Below are positions 29,952-46,428 of a DNA stretch of 64,000 nucleotides, piece after piece (positions within the stretch are counted from its first letter, which is position 1; each line of letters starts with the position of its first letter). The position numbers and the translations under genes are program-made. Origin of the DNA: Mammaliicoccus stepanovicii. GTDB taxonomy: Bacteria > Bacillota > Bacilli > Staphylococcales > Staphylococcaceae. The notes below the pieces were generated by a model. That model had not been told where the DNA came from. It saw only the letters and a list, made by a program, of their open reading frames with translations, and did no database searches. Location: the NCBI RefSeq assembly GCF_002902525.1, contig NZ_PPQZ01000015.1, forward strand, positions 1 through 64,000, read 5' to 3'.

Positions 29952-33438
<3,487 letters not shown>

Positions 33439-33449
<11 letters not shown>

Positions 33450-34539
33450 AAGATACTTAGTTCTTGAAGATGGTACAGTTTATAAAGGTTACGCTTTAGG
33501 TTCTGACGAATTGTTAATGGGAGAAATCGTGTTTAATACATCGATGACAGGATACCAAGAAACGATATCTGATCCTTCTTATACTGGCCAAATTATTACA
33601 TTTACATATCCTTTAATTGGCAATTATGGTATAAATCGTGATGATTTTGAATCATTAAGACCAACATTAAATGGCATTGTAGTAAGAGAAGCGTGTTTAA
33701 ATCCTAGTAATTTTAGATCGAGTAAATCATTGGATGAAATGATGAAGTTTTATAAAATACCTGGAATATCTGGTGTTGATACAAGAAGCTTAACACGTAA
33801 AATAAGAAAACACGGGGTATTAAAAGCAGGATTTACAGACGATGAACAGGAAATTACAACCTTAGTAGAAAATTTAAAAACACTACCTGAATTAAAGAAT
33901 GAAGTATCTCAAGTCTCTTCAGTCAGACCATACATTTCAACTGGTGATGGCTATAAAATTGTACTTATCGATTATGGCAAGAAAGAAAACATCGTTCGTG
34001 AATTAAATCGTAGAGGCTGTGATGTAACAGTTGTGCCTTATCAAACATCGTTAGAAGAAATATTAAATATTTCTCCGGATGGCATTATGGTTTCTAATGG
34101 ACCTGGGAACCCTGAAAGTGTTCAAGACACGATAAAAACAATTCAAAGTATTGTTGGAAAGATACCATTTTTCGGAATATGTTTAGGTCATCAGCTATTC
34201 GCATTGTCACAAGGGGCAACGTCATTCAAAATGAAATTTGGACATAGAGGTGCGAATCATCCAGTACAAAACTTAGTAACAGGTAGAGTAGATTTAACAA
34301 GTCAAAATCATGGATATGCAATAGATGAAGCATCAATAAAGCATACAGACTTGGAAATTACACATATCGCTTTAAACGATAGATCAATTGAAGGATTAAA
34401 ACACAAAACTTATCCTGCATTTTCAGTACAATATCACCCAGAAGCATCACCTGGACCACATGACTCAAATTATTTATTCGACGAATTTATTGAAATGATC
34501 AAATCTTATAAAGCGAAGGAGCAAACAATCAATGCCTAA
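33439..34539 (+). CDS. carA: carbamoyl phosphate synthase small subunit
   Basis: A 366-residue glutaminase subunit (PyrAA) that supplies ammonia to CarB. The class I amidotransferase triad is visible: C248 in GICLGHQL and the H/E pair in [10 protein letters not shown]. The N-terminal CPSase-specific domain begins [23 protein letters not shown] precedes the ATG inside pyrC, and the end overlaps carB by 8 bases. As a pyr-operon copy it is probably controlled by UMP through PyrR; a separate arginine-specific copy may exist elsewhere. Confidence 0.97.
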
Positions 34540-37500
34540 ACAAACAGATATCAAATCCATCCTTGTAATCGGTTCAGGACCAATTATTATAGGACAAGCT
34601 GCAGAATTTGATTATGCAGGAACACAAGCTTGCTTAGCACTTAAAGAAGAAGGATATAAAGTTATACTTGTGAATTCAAATCCAGCAACGATTATGACAG
34701 ATACAGAGATTGCTGACACTGTTTACATAGAACCGTTAACTTTAGATTTTGTGAGTAGAATCATTCGTAAAGAGCAGCCTGATGCTTTGTTACCAACACT
34801 AGGTGGACAAACAGGTTTGAACATGGCAATTGAACTTCATGAAAATGGTGTATTAGAAGAAAATAATGTGCGTTTATTAGGTACACAACTTGCTTCTATT
34901 CATCAAGCAGAAGACAGAGAATTATTTAGAAGTTTAATGAATGAACTAAATGAACCAGTACCAGAAAGTGATATCATAAACGATTTAGATGGTGCTATTG
35001 CATTTGCAAATGAAATTGGATATCCGCTAATTGTACGCCCGGCATTTACGATGGGTGGAACAGGAGGCGGAATTTGTCATGATGAAAAGGAACTCCGAGA
35101 AGTTGTTCAGAACGGATTGAAATATAGCCCTGTATCACAATGTTTATTAGAAAAATCTATCGCAGGATATAAAGAGATAGAATACGAAGTTATGCGTGAT
35201 AAAAATGATAGTGCCATAGTTGTATGTAATATGGAAAATATTGATCCTGTAGGTATTCATACTGGTGACTCAATTGTTGTAGCACCTAGCCAAACACTTT
35301 CAGATATTGAATATCAAATGTTAAGAGATGTATCGTTAAAGATTATTCGTGCTTTAAAAATAGAAGGCGGGTGTAATGTACAACTTGCACTCGATCCAGA
35401 TTCTTTAAATTATTATATTATAGAGGTGAATCCTAGAGTATCACGTTCATCGGCATTAGCGTCGAAAGCGACTGGTTACCCTATCGCCAAATTAGCAGCA
35501 AAAATTGCAGTAGGAATGACGTTAGACGAAATGTTGAACCCCGTAACTGGTACATCATACGCAGCATTTGAGCCAGCATTAGATTATGTTGTCTCTAAAA
35601 TTCCTAGATTTCCATTTGATAAATTTGAAAAAGGTGAACGTCATCTTGGAACACAAATGAAAGCAACTGGTGAAGTGATGGCAATTGGTAGAACATATGA
35701 AGAGTCATTGTTAAAAGCCATCCGCTCTTTAGAATACGGAGTTCATCATCTAGGATTACCAAATGGAGAAGCATTTGAATTAGATTTTATAGAAGAAAGA
35801 ATTAAAGCCCAAGATGATGAGCGCTTATTCTTCATTGGAGAAGCAATTAGACGTGGCACTTCATTAGAAAGAATACATGAGCTGACTCAAATTGATTACT
35901 TCTTCTTAAATAAGTTTAAACATATCATCGACATTGAACATGATTTGAAATTAAACAAAGGCAATCTTGAAATGCTACAATGGGCAAAACAATATGGATT
36001 TAGTGATAAAGTCATCGCACATAGATGGGAACAAACAGAGCGTGAAATTTATGATTTAAGACAAGTAAATCATATTAATCCAGTATACAAAACAGTAGAC
36101 ACGTGTGCTGCTGAATTTGAATCAGAAACACCATACTTCTACGGCACATATGAACAAGAGAATGAGTCCATTGTATCTGACAAAGACAAGATAATCGTAT
36201 TAGGATCTGGCCCTATAAGAATAGGACAAGGTGTAGAATTCGATTATGCAACTGTTCACGCAGTCTGGGCAATTCAAGAAGCAGGTTATGAAGCAATTAT
36301 TGTTAATAATAACCCAGAAACAGTATCTACTGATTTTTCAATATCTGATAAATTATATTTTGAACCATTAACTGAAGAAGATGTCATGAGTATTATTAAT
36401 CACGAACAACCTAAAGGTGTAGTGGTGCAATTTGGCGGACAAACAGCAATTAATCTTGCAGATAAAATTTCTGAAAAAGGTATTCAAATACTGGGTACAT
36501 CTTTAGAAGATTTAAACAGAGCAGAAGATAGAAAAGAATTTGAGGCGTTACTTCAAAAAATAAAAGTACCACAACCATTAGGAATTACAGCTACATCAGT
36601 ACAGGAAGCAACAGATAATGCAAAAGAAATTGGTTATCCAATTGTTGTAAGACCTTCATACGTACTTGGAGGTAGAGCTATGGAAATTGTTTATGCTGAA
36701 GAAGAACTAAGAAATTATATGGAACAAGCAGTGAAGGCAAGTCCTGAACATCCCGTGCTCATTGACAGATATTTAACAGGTAAAGAAATAGAAGTTGATG
36801 CTATTTCTGATGGAGAGACAGTTGTCATACCGGGTATTATGGAACATATAGAACGAGCTGGTGTACACTCAGGCGATTCCATTGCTGTATACCCACCACA
36901 AACTTTAAGTGAACAAGAAATAGAGATGCTTGTAGATTATACGACGAAATTGGCTAAAGGCTTAAACATAATTGGTCTTATAAACATTCAATTTGTCCTT
37001 TCAAAAGGAGAAGTTTTTGTACTTGAAGTCAATCCACGTGCAAGTAGAACCGTACCATTTTTAAGCAAAATAACGGACATTCCAATGGCCAAAATAGCAA
37101 CTAAATCAATATTGAATATATCTTTAAATGAACAAGGATATGAAAGTGGATTAGTACCTTATAAAGAAGGCGTATATGTAAAAGCCCCTGTATTTAGCTT
37201 TAATAAATTAAAGAATGTTGATATCACATTAGGGCCAGAAATGAAGTCTACTGGTGAGGTCATGGGTAAAGATAGTACACTTGAAAAAGCACTTTATAAA
37301 GGATTAACGGCTAGTGGTTTACAAGTGCAAGATCACGGTACAGTATTATTCACAGTGAGCGATAAAGATAAAGAAGAAGCACTAAATATTGCGAAACGAT
37401 TTTATGAAATAGGTTATCGAATATTTGCTACAAAAGGCACAGCAAAATACTTCGAAGAATATAACATTCCAGTCTTTACAGTAGGTAAAATAGGTCATGA

Positions 37501-37705
37501 ACATGACATTTTAAGCGCGATTAGAAATGGTGAAGTACAGCTAGTTATTAATACAATGACTAAAGGTAAAGTTTATGAAAGAGATGGCTTCCAAATTAGA
37601 AGAGAATCAGTAGAAAACGGTATACCATGCTTAACATCGCTAGATACGGCTAATGCTTTAGCAGTTGTCATAGAGAGTATGACATTTAAAACGGATCAAA
37701 TGTAG
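34532..37705 (+). CDS. carB: carbamoyl phosphate synthase large subunit
   Basis: A 1057-residue subunit (PyrAB) made of two homologous ATP-grasp halves: the carboxyphosphate half begins [20 protein letters not shown] and the carbamoyl phosphate half [20 protein letters not shown] near residue 555. Each has its ATP-grasp glycine loop and NPRxSRSSAL or [12 protein letters not shown]-terminal MGS-like allosteric domain (after about 930) binds UMP and PRPP. Length is normal for the Gram-positive enzyme, without truncation. Confidence 0.98.
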   Translation: MPKQTDIKSILVIGSGPIIIGQAAEFDYAGTQACLALKEEGYKVILVNSNPATIMTDTEIADTVYIEPLTLDFVSRIIRKEQPDALLPTLGGQTGLNMAIELHENGVLEENNVRLLGTQLASIHQAEDRELFRSLMNELNEPVPESDIINDLDGAIAFANEIGYPLIVRPAFTMGGTGGGICHDEKELREVVQNGLKYSPVSQCLLEKSIAGYKEIEYEVMRDKNDSAIVVCNMENIDPVGIHTGDSIVVAPSQTLSDIEYQMLRDVSLKIIRALKIEGGCNVQLALDPDSLNYYIIEVNPRVSRSSALASKATGYPIAKLAAKIAVGMTLDEMLNPVTGTSYAAFEPALDYVVSKIPRFPFDKFEKGERHLGTQMKATGEVMAIGRTYEESLLKAIRSLEYGVHHLGLPNGEAFELDFIEERIKAQDDERLFFIGEAIRRGTSLERIHELTQIDYFFLNKFKHIIDIEHDLKLNKGNLEMLQWAKQYGFSDKVIAHRWEQTEREIYDLRQVNHINPVYKTVDTCAAEFESETPYFYGTYEQENESIVSDKDKIIVLGSGPIRIGQGVEFDYATVHAVWAIQEAGYEAIIVNNNPETVSTDFSISDKLYFEPLTEEDVMSIINHEQPKGVVVQFGGQTAINLADKISEKGIQILGTSLEDLNRAEDRKEFEALLQKIKVPQPLGITATSVQEATDNAKEIGYPIVVRPSYVLGGRAMEIVYAEEELRNYMEQAVKASPEHPVLIDRYLTGKEIEVDAISDGETVVIPGIMEHIERAGVHSGDSIAVYPPQTLSEQEIEMLVDYTTKLAKGLNIIGLINIQFVLSKGEVFVLEVNPRASRTVPFLSKITDIPMAKIATKSILNISLNEQGYESGLVPYKEGVYVKAPVFSFNKLKNVDITLGPEMKSTGEVMGKDSTLEKALYKGLTASGLQVQDHGTVLFTVSDKDKEEALNIAKRFYEIGYRIFATKGTAKYFEEYNIPVFTVGKIGHEHDILSAIRNGEVQLVINTMTKGKVYERDGFQIRRESVENGIPCLTSLDTANALAVVIESMTFKTDQM

Positions 37706-37717
37706 AGGGGGCATACA

Positions 37718-39399
<1,682 letters not shown>

Positions 39400-40092
39400 A
39401 TGAAAGATATACCAATCATTGCATTAGATTTTGCTACTGTTGAAGAAGTAGAGGAATTCTTAAATTTATTCGACGAACCACTTTTTGTGAAAATAGGCAT
39501 GGAATTATACTTACAAAATGGAATCGATATTATTAAAAAAATTAAATCAAGAGGCCATGATATATTCTTAGATTTAAAGTTGCATGATATTCCTAATACT
39601 GTGTATGGTGCATTAAACGGTTTAGGTAAATTTGACATAGATTTAATAAATGTCCATGCAGCAGGAGGCGTCCAAATGATGGAAGCAGGATTAGCGGGAT
39701 TAAGGTCAACAAATCCTGATGCTAAGCTCATAGCTGTAACGCAGTTAACATCAACTTCAACAGAACAAATGAATGACGATCAAAATATACAAACATCTGT
39801 AGAAGATTCTGTTTTACATTATGCAAGAAAAGCCAAAGTTGCAAAGTTAGATGGAGTTGTATGTTCACCGCTTGAATCAAAACTAATTAAAGATGAATTA
39901 GGGGAAACATTTTTAAAAGTAACACCTGGTATTCGTTTAGAATCAGACAAAACGCATGATCAACAGAGAGTCACAACACCTGAAGACGCAAAAAAACTTG
40001 GCTCTACTCACATAGTGGTTGGACGTTCGATAACAGAACATGAAGATCCTGTTTCACGATATCACGACATATTACAGAGATGGAAAGGATAA
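39400..40092 (+). CDS. pyrF: orotidine 5'-phosphate decarboxylase
   Basis: A 230-residue TIM-barrel that decarboxylates OMP to UMP. The catalytic loop [11 protein letters not shown] has the Asp-Lys-Asp tetrad residues; IALDFAT at the N-terminus and GRSIT near the end bind the phosphate. GGAG lies within the pyrD end. It is followed five bases later by pyrE, which is the usual operon end. Confidence 0.98.
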   Translation: MKDIPIIALDFATVEEVEEFLNLFDEPLFVKIGMELYLQNGIDIIKKIKSRGHDIFLDLKLHDIPNTVYGALNGLGKFDIDLINVHAAGGVQMMEAGLAGLRSTNPDAKLIAVTQLTSTSTEQMNDDQNIQTSVEDSVLHYARKAKVAKLDGVVCSPLESKLIKDELGETFLKVTPGIRLESDKTHDQQRVTTPEDAKKLGSTHIVVGRSITEHEDPVSRYHDILQRWKG

Positions 40093-40097
40093 TAAAG

Positions 40098-40706
40098 ATG
40101 ACGACAAATATTGAACAATCATTATTAGATATTAAGGCAGTTACACTCTCTCCAGAAGAACCTTATACGTGGAGTTCAGGTATTAAATCACCAATTTATT
40201 GTGATAATAGAGTCACATTAGCATATCCTGAAATTAGACAACAAATATATAATGGATTAATTGAATTAATCCGTAAACATGCGAATGATGTACACATTAT
40301 ATCTGGGACAGCAACTGCTGGTATTCCTCACGCAGCGTTTATAGCTGATAAACTAGGATTACCAATGAGTTACGTAAGATCTAAAAGCAAAGGGCATGGT
40401 AAAGGTAATCAAATTGAAGGTGCATCAAGTAAAGGTAAGAAAGTTGTTGTAATAGAAGACTTAATTTCAACTGGTGGCTCCTCAATCAATGCTGTAGAAG
40501 CTTTAATAGAAGATGGTGCTGAAGTAGTTGGCGTGTTCGCTATATTTACATATGGACTTAAAAAAGCAGAAAAAGCATTCAATGATATAGGTGTTCCTTT
40601 TTATACTTTAGCTAACTATGATGACTTAATAACAGTAGCTGAAACTGAAGGTTATATTAAATCATCAGATATAAAAACTTTAAAAAATTGGAAAAATACT
40701 TTATAA
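40098..40706 (+). CDS. pyrE: orotate phosphoribosyltransferase
   Basis: A 202-residue type I phosphoribosyltransferase that joins orotate to PRPP. The PRPP signature is [14 protein letters not shown], and the flexible loop [12 protein letters not shown] precedes it. The ATG at 40098 follows GAAAGGATAA; an upstream ATG at 40080 lies in the pyrF end and has no ribosome site. Final enzyme gene of the pyr operon. Confidence 0.97.
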   Translation: MTTNIEQSLLDIKAVTLSPEEPYTWSSGIKSPIYCDNRVTLAYPEIRQQIYNGLIELIRKHANDVHIISGTATAGIPHAAFIADKLGLPMSYVRSKSKGHGKGNQIEGASSKGKKVVVIEDLISTGGSSINAVEALIEDGAEVVGVFAIFTYGLKKAEKAFNDIGVPFYTLANYDDLITVAETEGYIKSSDIKTLKNWKNTL

Positions 40707-40731
40707 TATAGGCATAAAAGGGGGCGAATTA

Positions 40732-41010
40732 ATGAACGACCAACATCGTCTAACTGCTGAAGAACAATGTGAACAAATAAAAAAATGGGGTCATATTAAT
40801 CATTTCCTTAATAAAGACCCAAAAGAGCAGTCTGATTTTAACCATTATAAAGTAAGAGATAAAGATTTTTTCGAACGAGAAGGATATACGAATAATACGA
40901 ATGTTAATAGACATAGAAGATATGACATTGATAATAAAAATATATTTAAAAGCATAAAGAAAGAATTAGAAGCTAATGGCTTCTTTAATACAGATAAATC
41001 AAGCAATTAA
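40732..41010 (+). CDS. conserved small protein downstream of pyrE
   Basis: A 92-residue hydrophilic protein of unknown function. AAAAGGGGGCG precedes the ATG, 25 bases after pyrE, and a terminator follows, so it is the last gene of the pyr transcript. It is rich in N, K, D and H, with no membrane segment; RHRRYDIDNKNIFKSIKKEL may form a C-terminal helix. I recall a small hypothetical gene in the same position after pyrE in S. aureus, which argues that it is real and perhaps linked to pyrimidine metabolism. Confidence 0.75.
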   Translation: MNDQHRLTAEEQCEQIKKWGHINHFLNKDPKEQSDFNHYKVRDKDFFEREGYTNNTNVNRHRRYDIDNKNIFKSIKKELEANGFFNTDKSSN

Positions 41011-41016
41011 TTATAT

Positions 41017-41060
41017 AAGCTCACATTTTAGGATTTTAATCCTAGAGTGTGAGCTTTTTT
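41017..41060 (+). terminator. terminator of the pyr operon
   Basis: AAGCTCACA and TGTGAGCTT form the base of a stem with an inner GGATT/AATCC pair, followed by six Ts. It lies just after the small last gene of the operon. Confidence 0.85.
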
Positions 41061-41137
41061 GGTTAGCAATCAAATTTATCCTAACTAGTATGAATTTTCA
41101 GAAATATAGTATAATTATTAATAAATGTTTGTTAAAA

Positions 41138-41151
41138 TGTAAACGTATACA
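41138..41151 (+). promoter_or_regulatory. candidate cre (CcpA) site before sdcS
   Basis: TGTAAACGTATACA matches the Bacillus cre consensus TGWAANCGNTNWCA at all but one defined position. It lies about 23 bases downstream of a plausible -10 (TATAAT, 41110-41115) and 18 bases before the start codon, a position suited to repression by glucose. Confidence 0.6.
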
Positions 41152-41169
41152 TATTTGAGGGGGGAAATT

Positions 41170-42765
41170 ATGAAGGAAAATAAGAAAAGTATTACAAATC
41201 AGCTATGGAAAGAAAGTGGAAAGACTAAAGAAATGTTGAAGTTTTTTTCAGCAGATTCTTTAAAATCACAAAATGAACCAGCGCCACCTCCGAAATCATA
41301 TACAACACCTCAATTGATTGGATTAATATTAGGTCCATTATTATTCATTGTCATATTATTATTTTTTAAGGCAGATGGTTTAAGTCAAAATGGTGTATTT
41401 GTTATGGCAGCAACATTATGGATTGCTGTGTGGTGGATTACTGAAGCAATACCGATTCCAGCAACGAGTTTAATGCCTTTATTCTTATTTCCGCTAGGTG
41501 GTATCATGGATAGTGCTACCGTTTCAAGTGCTTACGGTGATGATATTGTGTTCTTATTCTTAGGCGGATTTATTATTGCATTAGCAATGGAAAGATGGAA
41601 TTTACATACGAGAATTGCTCTTGTAATTATCAAGAGTATAGGAACGAGTACAGGCAGAATTTTACTAGGATTTATGGTTGCAACAGGCGCGTTGTCAATG
41701 TTTGTATCTAATACAGCCGCGGTTATGATTATGATTCCAATTGGTTTAGCAATTATTAAAGAGGCAAATGATTTAACAACAGATTCAGCTAAAGCAGACA
41801 GCTTATCTAAATTTGAAAAGTCTCTTGTACTAGGTATAGGTTATGCAGGTACAATTGGAGGACTTGGAACGTTAATTGGTACACCTCCGTTAATTATCTT
41901 AAAAGGACAATATGAGAAAATTTTCCATGAAGAAATTGGATTTGGACAGTGGATGATCATGGGTGTTCCTACTGTAATCATCTTGTTAGCGATTACATGG
42001 TTATATTTAAATTTTGTTAAGTTTAAACATGATATGAAAGAATTACCTGGTGGTAAAGAAATTATTACGAAAGAATTAACTGCATTAGGTAAAACAACAT
42101 ATGAAGAAAAAGTCGTTTTTACTCTATTTATTTTGGCAGCATTTTTATGGGTATCAAGAGAATTTCTATTAGCACAATTACCGTTTACAGAACTTGTTAA
42201 AGACGGTACTATTTCAATGTTTATCGCTGTTATTTTGTTTATTATTCCGGCTAAACGAAAGTTCGGAAGAATATTAGATTGGTCTATTGCTAAAGATTTA
42301 CCATGGGGGATTCTCCTACTATTCGGTGGAGGATTAGCTGTAGCATCAGCTATAACAGAAAGTGGACTAGATAAATGGATGGGGAAACAAATATCAGGTC
42401 TTGAAGGTATGAACGTTATCATTATCATCTCTATTGTAGCCCTGTTTGTTCTATTCTTAACTGAAATAACTTCAAATACGGCAACGGCAACGATGATATT
42501 ACCAATACTTGCTACAATAGCAGTAGGTATACATGTACATCCATTAGCATTGATGATACCAGCAGCTATGGCAGCAAATTGTGCATTTATGTTACCAGTT
42601 GGTACGCCACCAAATGCGATTGTGTTTGCTACAGACAAAATTACAATACGAGAAATGGCAACATCAGGATTTTGGCTAAACTTAATCAGTTGTGTCGTTA
42701 TCGTTGTATTCGTGCTATTAATGGCACCGTGGCTATTTGGTATCGACTTAGTTGCGAGCAAATAG
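41170..42765 (+). CDS. sdcS: sodium:dicarboxylate symporter, SdcS type (DASS family)
   Basis: A 531-residue membrane transporter of the DASS/SLC13 family, which imports succinate, fumarate and malate with sodium. The two SNT signature motifs, needed for sodium and substrate binding, are present (SNTAAVMIMIPIGLA and TSNTATATMILPI). About eleven helices plus two hairpins are visible. The N-terminal 45 residues are cytoplasmic. GAGGGGGG gives proper spacing to the ATG at 41170; the upstream TTG at 41155 is inside the leader. Likely repressed by CcpA through the adjacent cre. Confidence 0.92.
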   Translation: MKENKKSITNQLWKESGKTKEMLKFFSADSLKSQNEPAPPPKSYTTPQLIGLILGPLLFIVILLFFKADGLSQNGVFVMAATLWIAVWWITEAIPIPATSLMPLFLFPLGGIMDSATVSSAYGDDIVFLFLGGFIIALAMERWNLHTRIALVIIKSIGTSTGRILLGFMVATGALSMFVSNTAAVMIMIPIGLAIIKEANDLTTDSAKADSLSKFEKSLVLGIGYAGTIGGLGTLIGTPPLIILKGQYEKIFHEEIGFGQWMIMGVPTVIILLAITWLYLNFVKFKHDMKELPGGKEIITKELTALGKTTYEEKVVFTLFILAAFLWVSREFLLAQLPFTELVKDGTISMFIAVILFIIPAKRKFGRILDWSIAKDLPWGILLLFGGGLAVASAITESGLDKWMGKQISGLEGMNVIIIISIVALFVLFLTEITSNTATATMILPILATIAVGIHVHPLALMIPAAMAANCAFMLPVGTPPNAIVFATDKITIREMATSGFWLNLISCVVIVVFVLLMAPWLFGIDLVASK

Positions 42766-42794
42766 TGATAATAGTTTAATTTTTATACAAATTT

Positions 42795-42838
42795 AAAACC
42801 ACCCAAAATCAAAGTGCATTTTGGGTGGTTTTGTTTTG
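42795..42838. terminator. terminator of sdcS
   Basis: AAAACCACCCAAAAT and ATTTTGGGTGGTTTT form a perfect 15-bp stem followed by GTTTTG. The symmetry allows it to act also on the minus-strand peptide gene. Confidence 0.9.
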
Positions 42839-42844
42839 AAAAAT

Positions 42845-42931
42845 TTATCCTAAAAATAATTTAATAAATACATAGCCTATTAATATGATTGCTAATAATA
42901 TAACGACAGGTAACAATAAAGATAGTGACAT
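42845..42931 (-). CDS. 28-residue single-helix membrane peptide
   Basis: On the minus strand an AAAGGAGAG ribosome site is followed 5-6 bases later by an ATG (complement of 42929-42931) and 28 codons to TAA. The product begins MSLSLLLPVVILLAIILIGY and ends VFIKLFLG: one hydrophobic helix with a basic residue near its C-terminus. The strong ribosome site and a shared terminator support a real gene. Function unknown; peptides of this type include type I toxins and small regulators of membrane proteins. It reads toward the convergent sdcS. Confidence 0.6.
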   Translation of the reverse strand: MSLSLLLPVVILLAIILIGYVFIKLFLG

Positions 42932-43023
42932 AATATCTCTCCTTTGTTTTACGCTTATAATAAGATTATACTAAATTATAGTACATTTAAAAATATTTAA
43001 ATATGATATTGGAGTGAAGATAT

Positions 43024-43434
43024 ATGATACCAAAGATTACAACGTTTTTAATGTTTAATGGAGAAGCTGAAGAAGCCATTAATTTTTATACATCAATTTT
43101 TCAAGATAGTGAAATTTTAACAATGGTAAAATATGGTGAAGAAGGGCCGGGAGAACCAGGTACCGTTCAACATTCTATTTTCAAAATGAATGGACAAATA
43201 TTTATGGCCATCGATCAAAATAATGGCGTAGATATTGAAATGAATCCCGCTATGTCTTTATATGTTACTTGTGAGTCATCGATAGAGATGGAAAATTTAT
43301 ACTCAAAACTCAAATCAGGTGGTGCAATTCTTATGCCAAAAACTGAATTGCCGCCGACATTTAGAGAATTTGCTTGGGTTCAAGATAAATTTGGAGTTAA
43401 CTTCCAATTAGCGTTACCTGAAAATCATAACTAA
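43024..43434 (+). CDS. PhnB-like VOC-superfamily protein
   Basis: A 136-residue protein with the paired beta-alpha-beta-beta-beta modules of the vicinal oxygen chelate fold. MIPKITTFLMFNGEAEEAINFY and the end WVQDKFGVNFQLAL are typical of the PhnB / 3-demethylubiquinone methyltransferase-like group, which despite the name has no proven methyltransferase activity. TTGGAGTG precedes the ATG. Function unknown; monocistronic. Confidence 0.85.
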   Translation: MIPKITTFLMFNGEAEEAINFYTSIFQDSEILTMVKYGEEGPGEPGTVQHSIFKMNGQIFMAIDQNNGVDIEMNPAMSLYVTCESSIEMENLYSKLKSGGAILMPKTELPPTFREFAWVQDKFGVNFQLALPENHN

Positions 43435-43546
43435 TTAAACGAAGTAAACGATATAAAATGCCTTAGAAAAACGTAAGGCGCAAGTGGTAGTATACGACTG
43501 CCATAGAACATAAAGAAGAGGCAGAGACATTAAGTTTCAGAAATTC

Positions 43547-43590
43547 AAAAAAGGCAAAATTCACTTTTTATCTTGAATTTTGCCTTTTTT
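43547..43590. terminator. bidirectional terminator between phnB-like gene and rqcH
   Basis: AAAAAAGGCAAAATTCA and TGAATTTTGCCTTTTTT form a perfect 17-bp stem with A and T runs on both sides. It lies immediately after the minus-strand rqcH stop. The remaining 43435-43546 holds a short GCCTTAG...TAAGGC repeat and no gene. Confidence 0.95.
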
Positions 43591-43592
43591 AT

Positions 43593-45284
43593 TTATTGTT
43601 TTAATAATTTTTTAATATCATCATAATCAGTTGTTACATAAAGTGTAGTTTGATGATCATAAGTGACAAATCCTGGTTTAGCACCACTTGGCTTATGAAC
43701 ATGTCTTATTTCTGTATAGTCAACAGGTATTTGACCAGATTGACTCGCTTTAGAATAGAATCCTGCAATCATAGCCGCTTCTTTTATCGTTGTTTCTGTT
43801 GGTTGGTCTTCTTGTATGACAACGTGTGAACCAGGTATATCTTTCGTATGGAACCATAATTGATGCTTTCGTGCTAAACGATTTGTTAAATAGTCATTTT
43901 GTTTATTATTTTTACCTAATAATATAGTTTGACCATCTGAAGAAGTAAATGTCGTAACTGAAACTTTATTTGATTTTTTCTTATTCTTGTTTTTTCTTTT
44001 CTTAACGATACCTTCATCTTCTAATTCTTCTCTAATATCATCTATATCTTCAACGGATATATGTGAAAGTTGTTGTTCTAGTGATTCGAAATATAGAATA
44101 TTCTCTTGTGTTAATTTGATTTGTTTTTCTAATTCTATTTCACGCGTTTTTAATCTATTATACTGTTTATAATAGTATTGCGCATTCATTGAAGGTGATT
44201 TTGTTGGATTCAAAGGGATCGTTATAGGCTCATTATTATAATAATTAATCGTTTCTAAAGTTTTATCTCCTTGATTAATTTGATACATATTGGCTGTAAT
44301 GAGTTCACCATATAACTGTTGTATGTCTTTAGTACTTGCTTCTTGTTGTTCATTAATTAATTTTTCAAGTTTATGTCGATTCTTTTGTAAATGTTGATCG
44401 ACTATTTTTACTAAATCTAATGCGCGTTGTTTTACGCGTTCACGTTCTCCTCGTGATTCGAAAAATCTATCTAAGCATTCATGTATAGTATCAAATGTCT
44501 TATAATCATTGCCATAAGCATGTAGTGGCATAAAGTAAAATATTTCTTTACCAGTTTCTTCATCACTGTATATAACTGGAGTTGGTTCTTTTTGAACATC
44601 ATTTATCACTTCATCGAATGCTTCAACTAATGTTGTCTGATTCATAAAAGGACGCCTTGAAACAATTTCTTTAGTTATGAGTGGACTGAATCCTTCGAAT
44701 TGTTGTAATAATTGTCGGTCAATTTTTCCAGAGTTAAAATCAATATATTTAACTACATCATCTACTGTAAAAGGATTAACTTTCTTCGCTGTTGGTGGTA
44801 ATTCATATTTGAAACCTGGCATAATAGTACGTGCAGTGTTTGTGTTAGGCGTATGATGCTTAAAACCATCAATGATTTTTCTTTCGCTATCAACTAAAAT
44901 AATATTACTATGTCGTCCCATTATTTCTAGAATAAGCGTTCTCTTTCTTAAATCTCCAATTTCATCTCGAGAATGAATGTCGATTTCAATTAATCTGTCG
45001 TTACCAATTTGTTTAATACTTTGTATAATGCCACCATCTAAATGTTTTCGTAATACCCGTAAAAACATCGGAGGATCGAATGGATTATCATATTTTTGTT
45101 TAGTTAAATGAAATCTACTAAAATTTGCATGTGTATTTAATAGTAATTGTTTATTCGTTCTTTCACTACGAATTGTTAATATAATCGTGTCTGAACTAGG
45201 TTCAGTAATTTTATGAATTCTCCCGGAAACGAGAGATTGTAAATCTTCTATTATTTTTCTTGTAAATAATCCATCAAATGCCAT
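43593..45284 (-). CDS. rqcH: ribosome quality control factor RqcH (NFACT protein)
   Basis: A 563-residue NFACT-family protein, bacterial Rqc2. It binds stalled 50S subunits and adds C-terminal alanine tails, marking nascent chains for ClpXP. The NFACT-N domain begins MAFDGLFTRKIIEDLQSLV, with the DR-type segment SRFHLTKQKYDNPFDPPMF; a long coiled coil spans about 290-420, and the NFACT-R domain contains HQLWFHTKDIPGSHVVI. Older annotation as a fibronectin-binding protein (FbpA) reflects in vitro binding. Only core gene besides ylbP on the minus strand. Confidence 0.95.
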   Translation of the reverse strand: MAFDGLFTRKIIEDLQSLVSGRIHKITEPSSDTIILTIRSERTNKQLLLNTHANFSRFHLTKQKYDNPFDPPMFLRVLRKHLDGGIIQSIKQIGNDRLIEIDIHSRDEIGDLRKRTLILEIMGRHSNIILVDSERKIIDGFKHHTPNTNTARTIMPGFKYELPPTAKKVNPFTVDDVVKYIDFNSGKIDRQLLQQFEGFSPLITKEIVSRRPFMNQTTLVEAFDEVINDVQKEPTPVIYSDEETGKEIFYFMPLHAYGNDYKTFDTIHECLDRFFESRGERERVKQRALDLVKIVDQHLQKNRHKLEKLINEQQEASTKDIQQLYGELITANMYQINQGDKTLETINYYNNEPITIPLNPTKSPSMNAQYYYKQYNRLKTREIELEKQIKLTQENILYFESLEQQLSHISVEDIDDIREELEDEGIVKKRKNKNKKKSNKVSVTTFTSSDGQTILLGKNNKQNDYLTNRLARKHQLWFHTKDIPGSHVVIQEDQPTETTIKEAAMIAGFYSKASQSGQIPVDYTEIRHVHKPSGAKPGFVTYDHQTTLYVTTDYDDIKKLLKQ

Positions 45285-45442
45285 TTTTATTCACACCTTT
45301 ATCAAAAGTCAATTTATTGTAACATGTTAGGTCATAAATGAGTATAAATCTGTCTAAAGTTAAAACACTCTCTAGCCATACAGAATTGATGTATGGTAAG
45401 ATATAAAAAACAAAATGATGATAATTTGTTAGTATTCATTAA

Positions 45443-46080
<638 letters not shown>

Positions 46081-46081
<1 letters not shown>

Positions 46082-46281
46082 TGTTATATCCACCACAAAA
46101 TGAACTTAAAGACAGTATCAACTCAAAATATTTAGTTGTTACAACTGCTGCAAAGAGAGCGCGTGAGCTTCAAGAATATCCTGATAGTTTATTATTAGAT
46201 GAATATCGTTCACTTAAAAATGTAGGACAAGCACTTGAAGAAATCGCAGCTCATAAAGTCATTGCTAAATTAGAAGACTAA
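46081..46281 (+). CDS. rpoZ: RNA polymerase omega subunit
   Basis: A 66-residue omega subunit, which supports assembly and stability of the beta' subunit. YPPQNELKDSINSKYLVVTTAAKRARELQ is too long to quote as one unit but its core TTAAKRARELQ is the family signature, near residues 22-32. GGAGG precedes the ATG at 8-base spacing, within the end of gmk, and the gmk-rpoZ pair is standard for Firmicutes. A terminator follows. Confidence 0.96.
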
Positions 46282-46300
46282 TAAATAATTAATATTATTA

Positions 46301-46336
46301 AGTCTAGGACAATTATATTTGTTCTAGGCTTTTTTG
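46301..46336 (+). terminator. terminator after rpoZ
   Basis: AGTCTAGGAC and GTTCTAGGCT pair with two G-U pairs and are followed by six Ts. Confidence 0.8.
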
Positions 46337-46428
46337 TATTAAATAAAATTTAGATTCATGACAGTCCAAATTAAAGAATGTATAATAAATAACAAGACTT
46401 AGAATCGAATTTTCGGAGGCATTAATAT

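Noticed and set aside
41841-42761. 306-codon minus-strand open frame opposite sdcS
   Set aside because: It mirrors the transporter coding sequence; the product is low quality and sdcS is clearly the real gene.
43593-45284. Annotation as a fibronectin-binding adhesin (FbpA)
   Set aside because: Domain order is that of a cytosolic NFACT protein, RqcH; there is no signal peptide or wall anchor.
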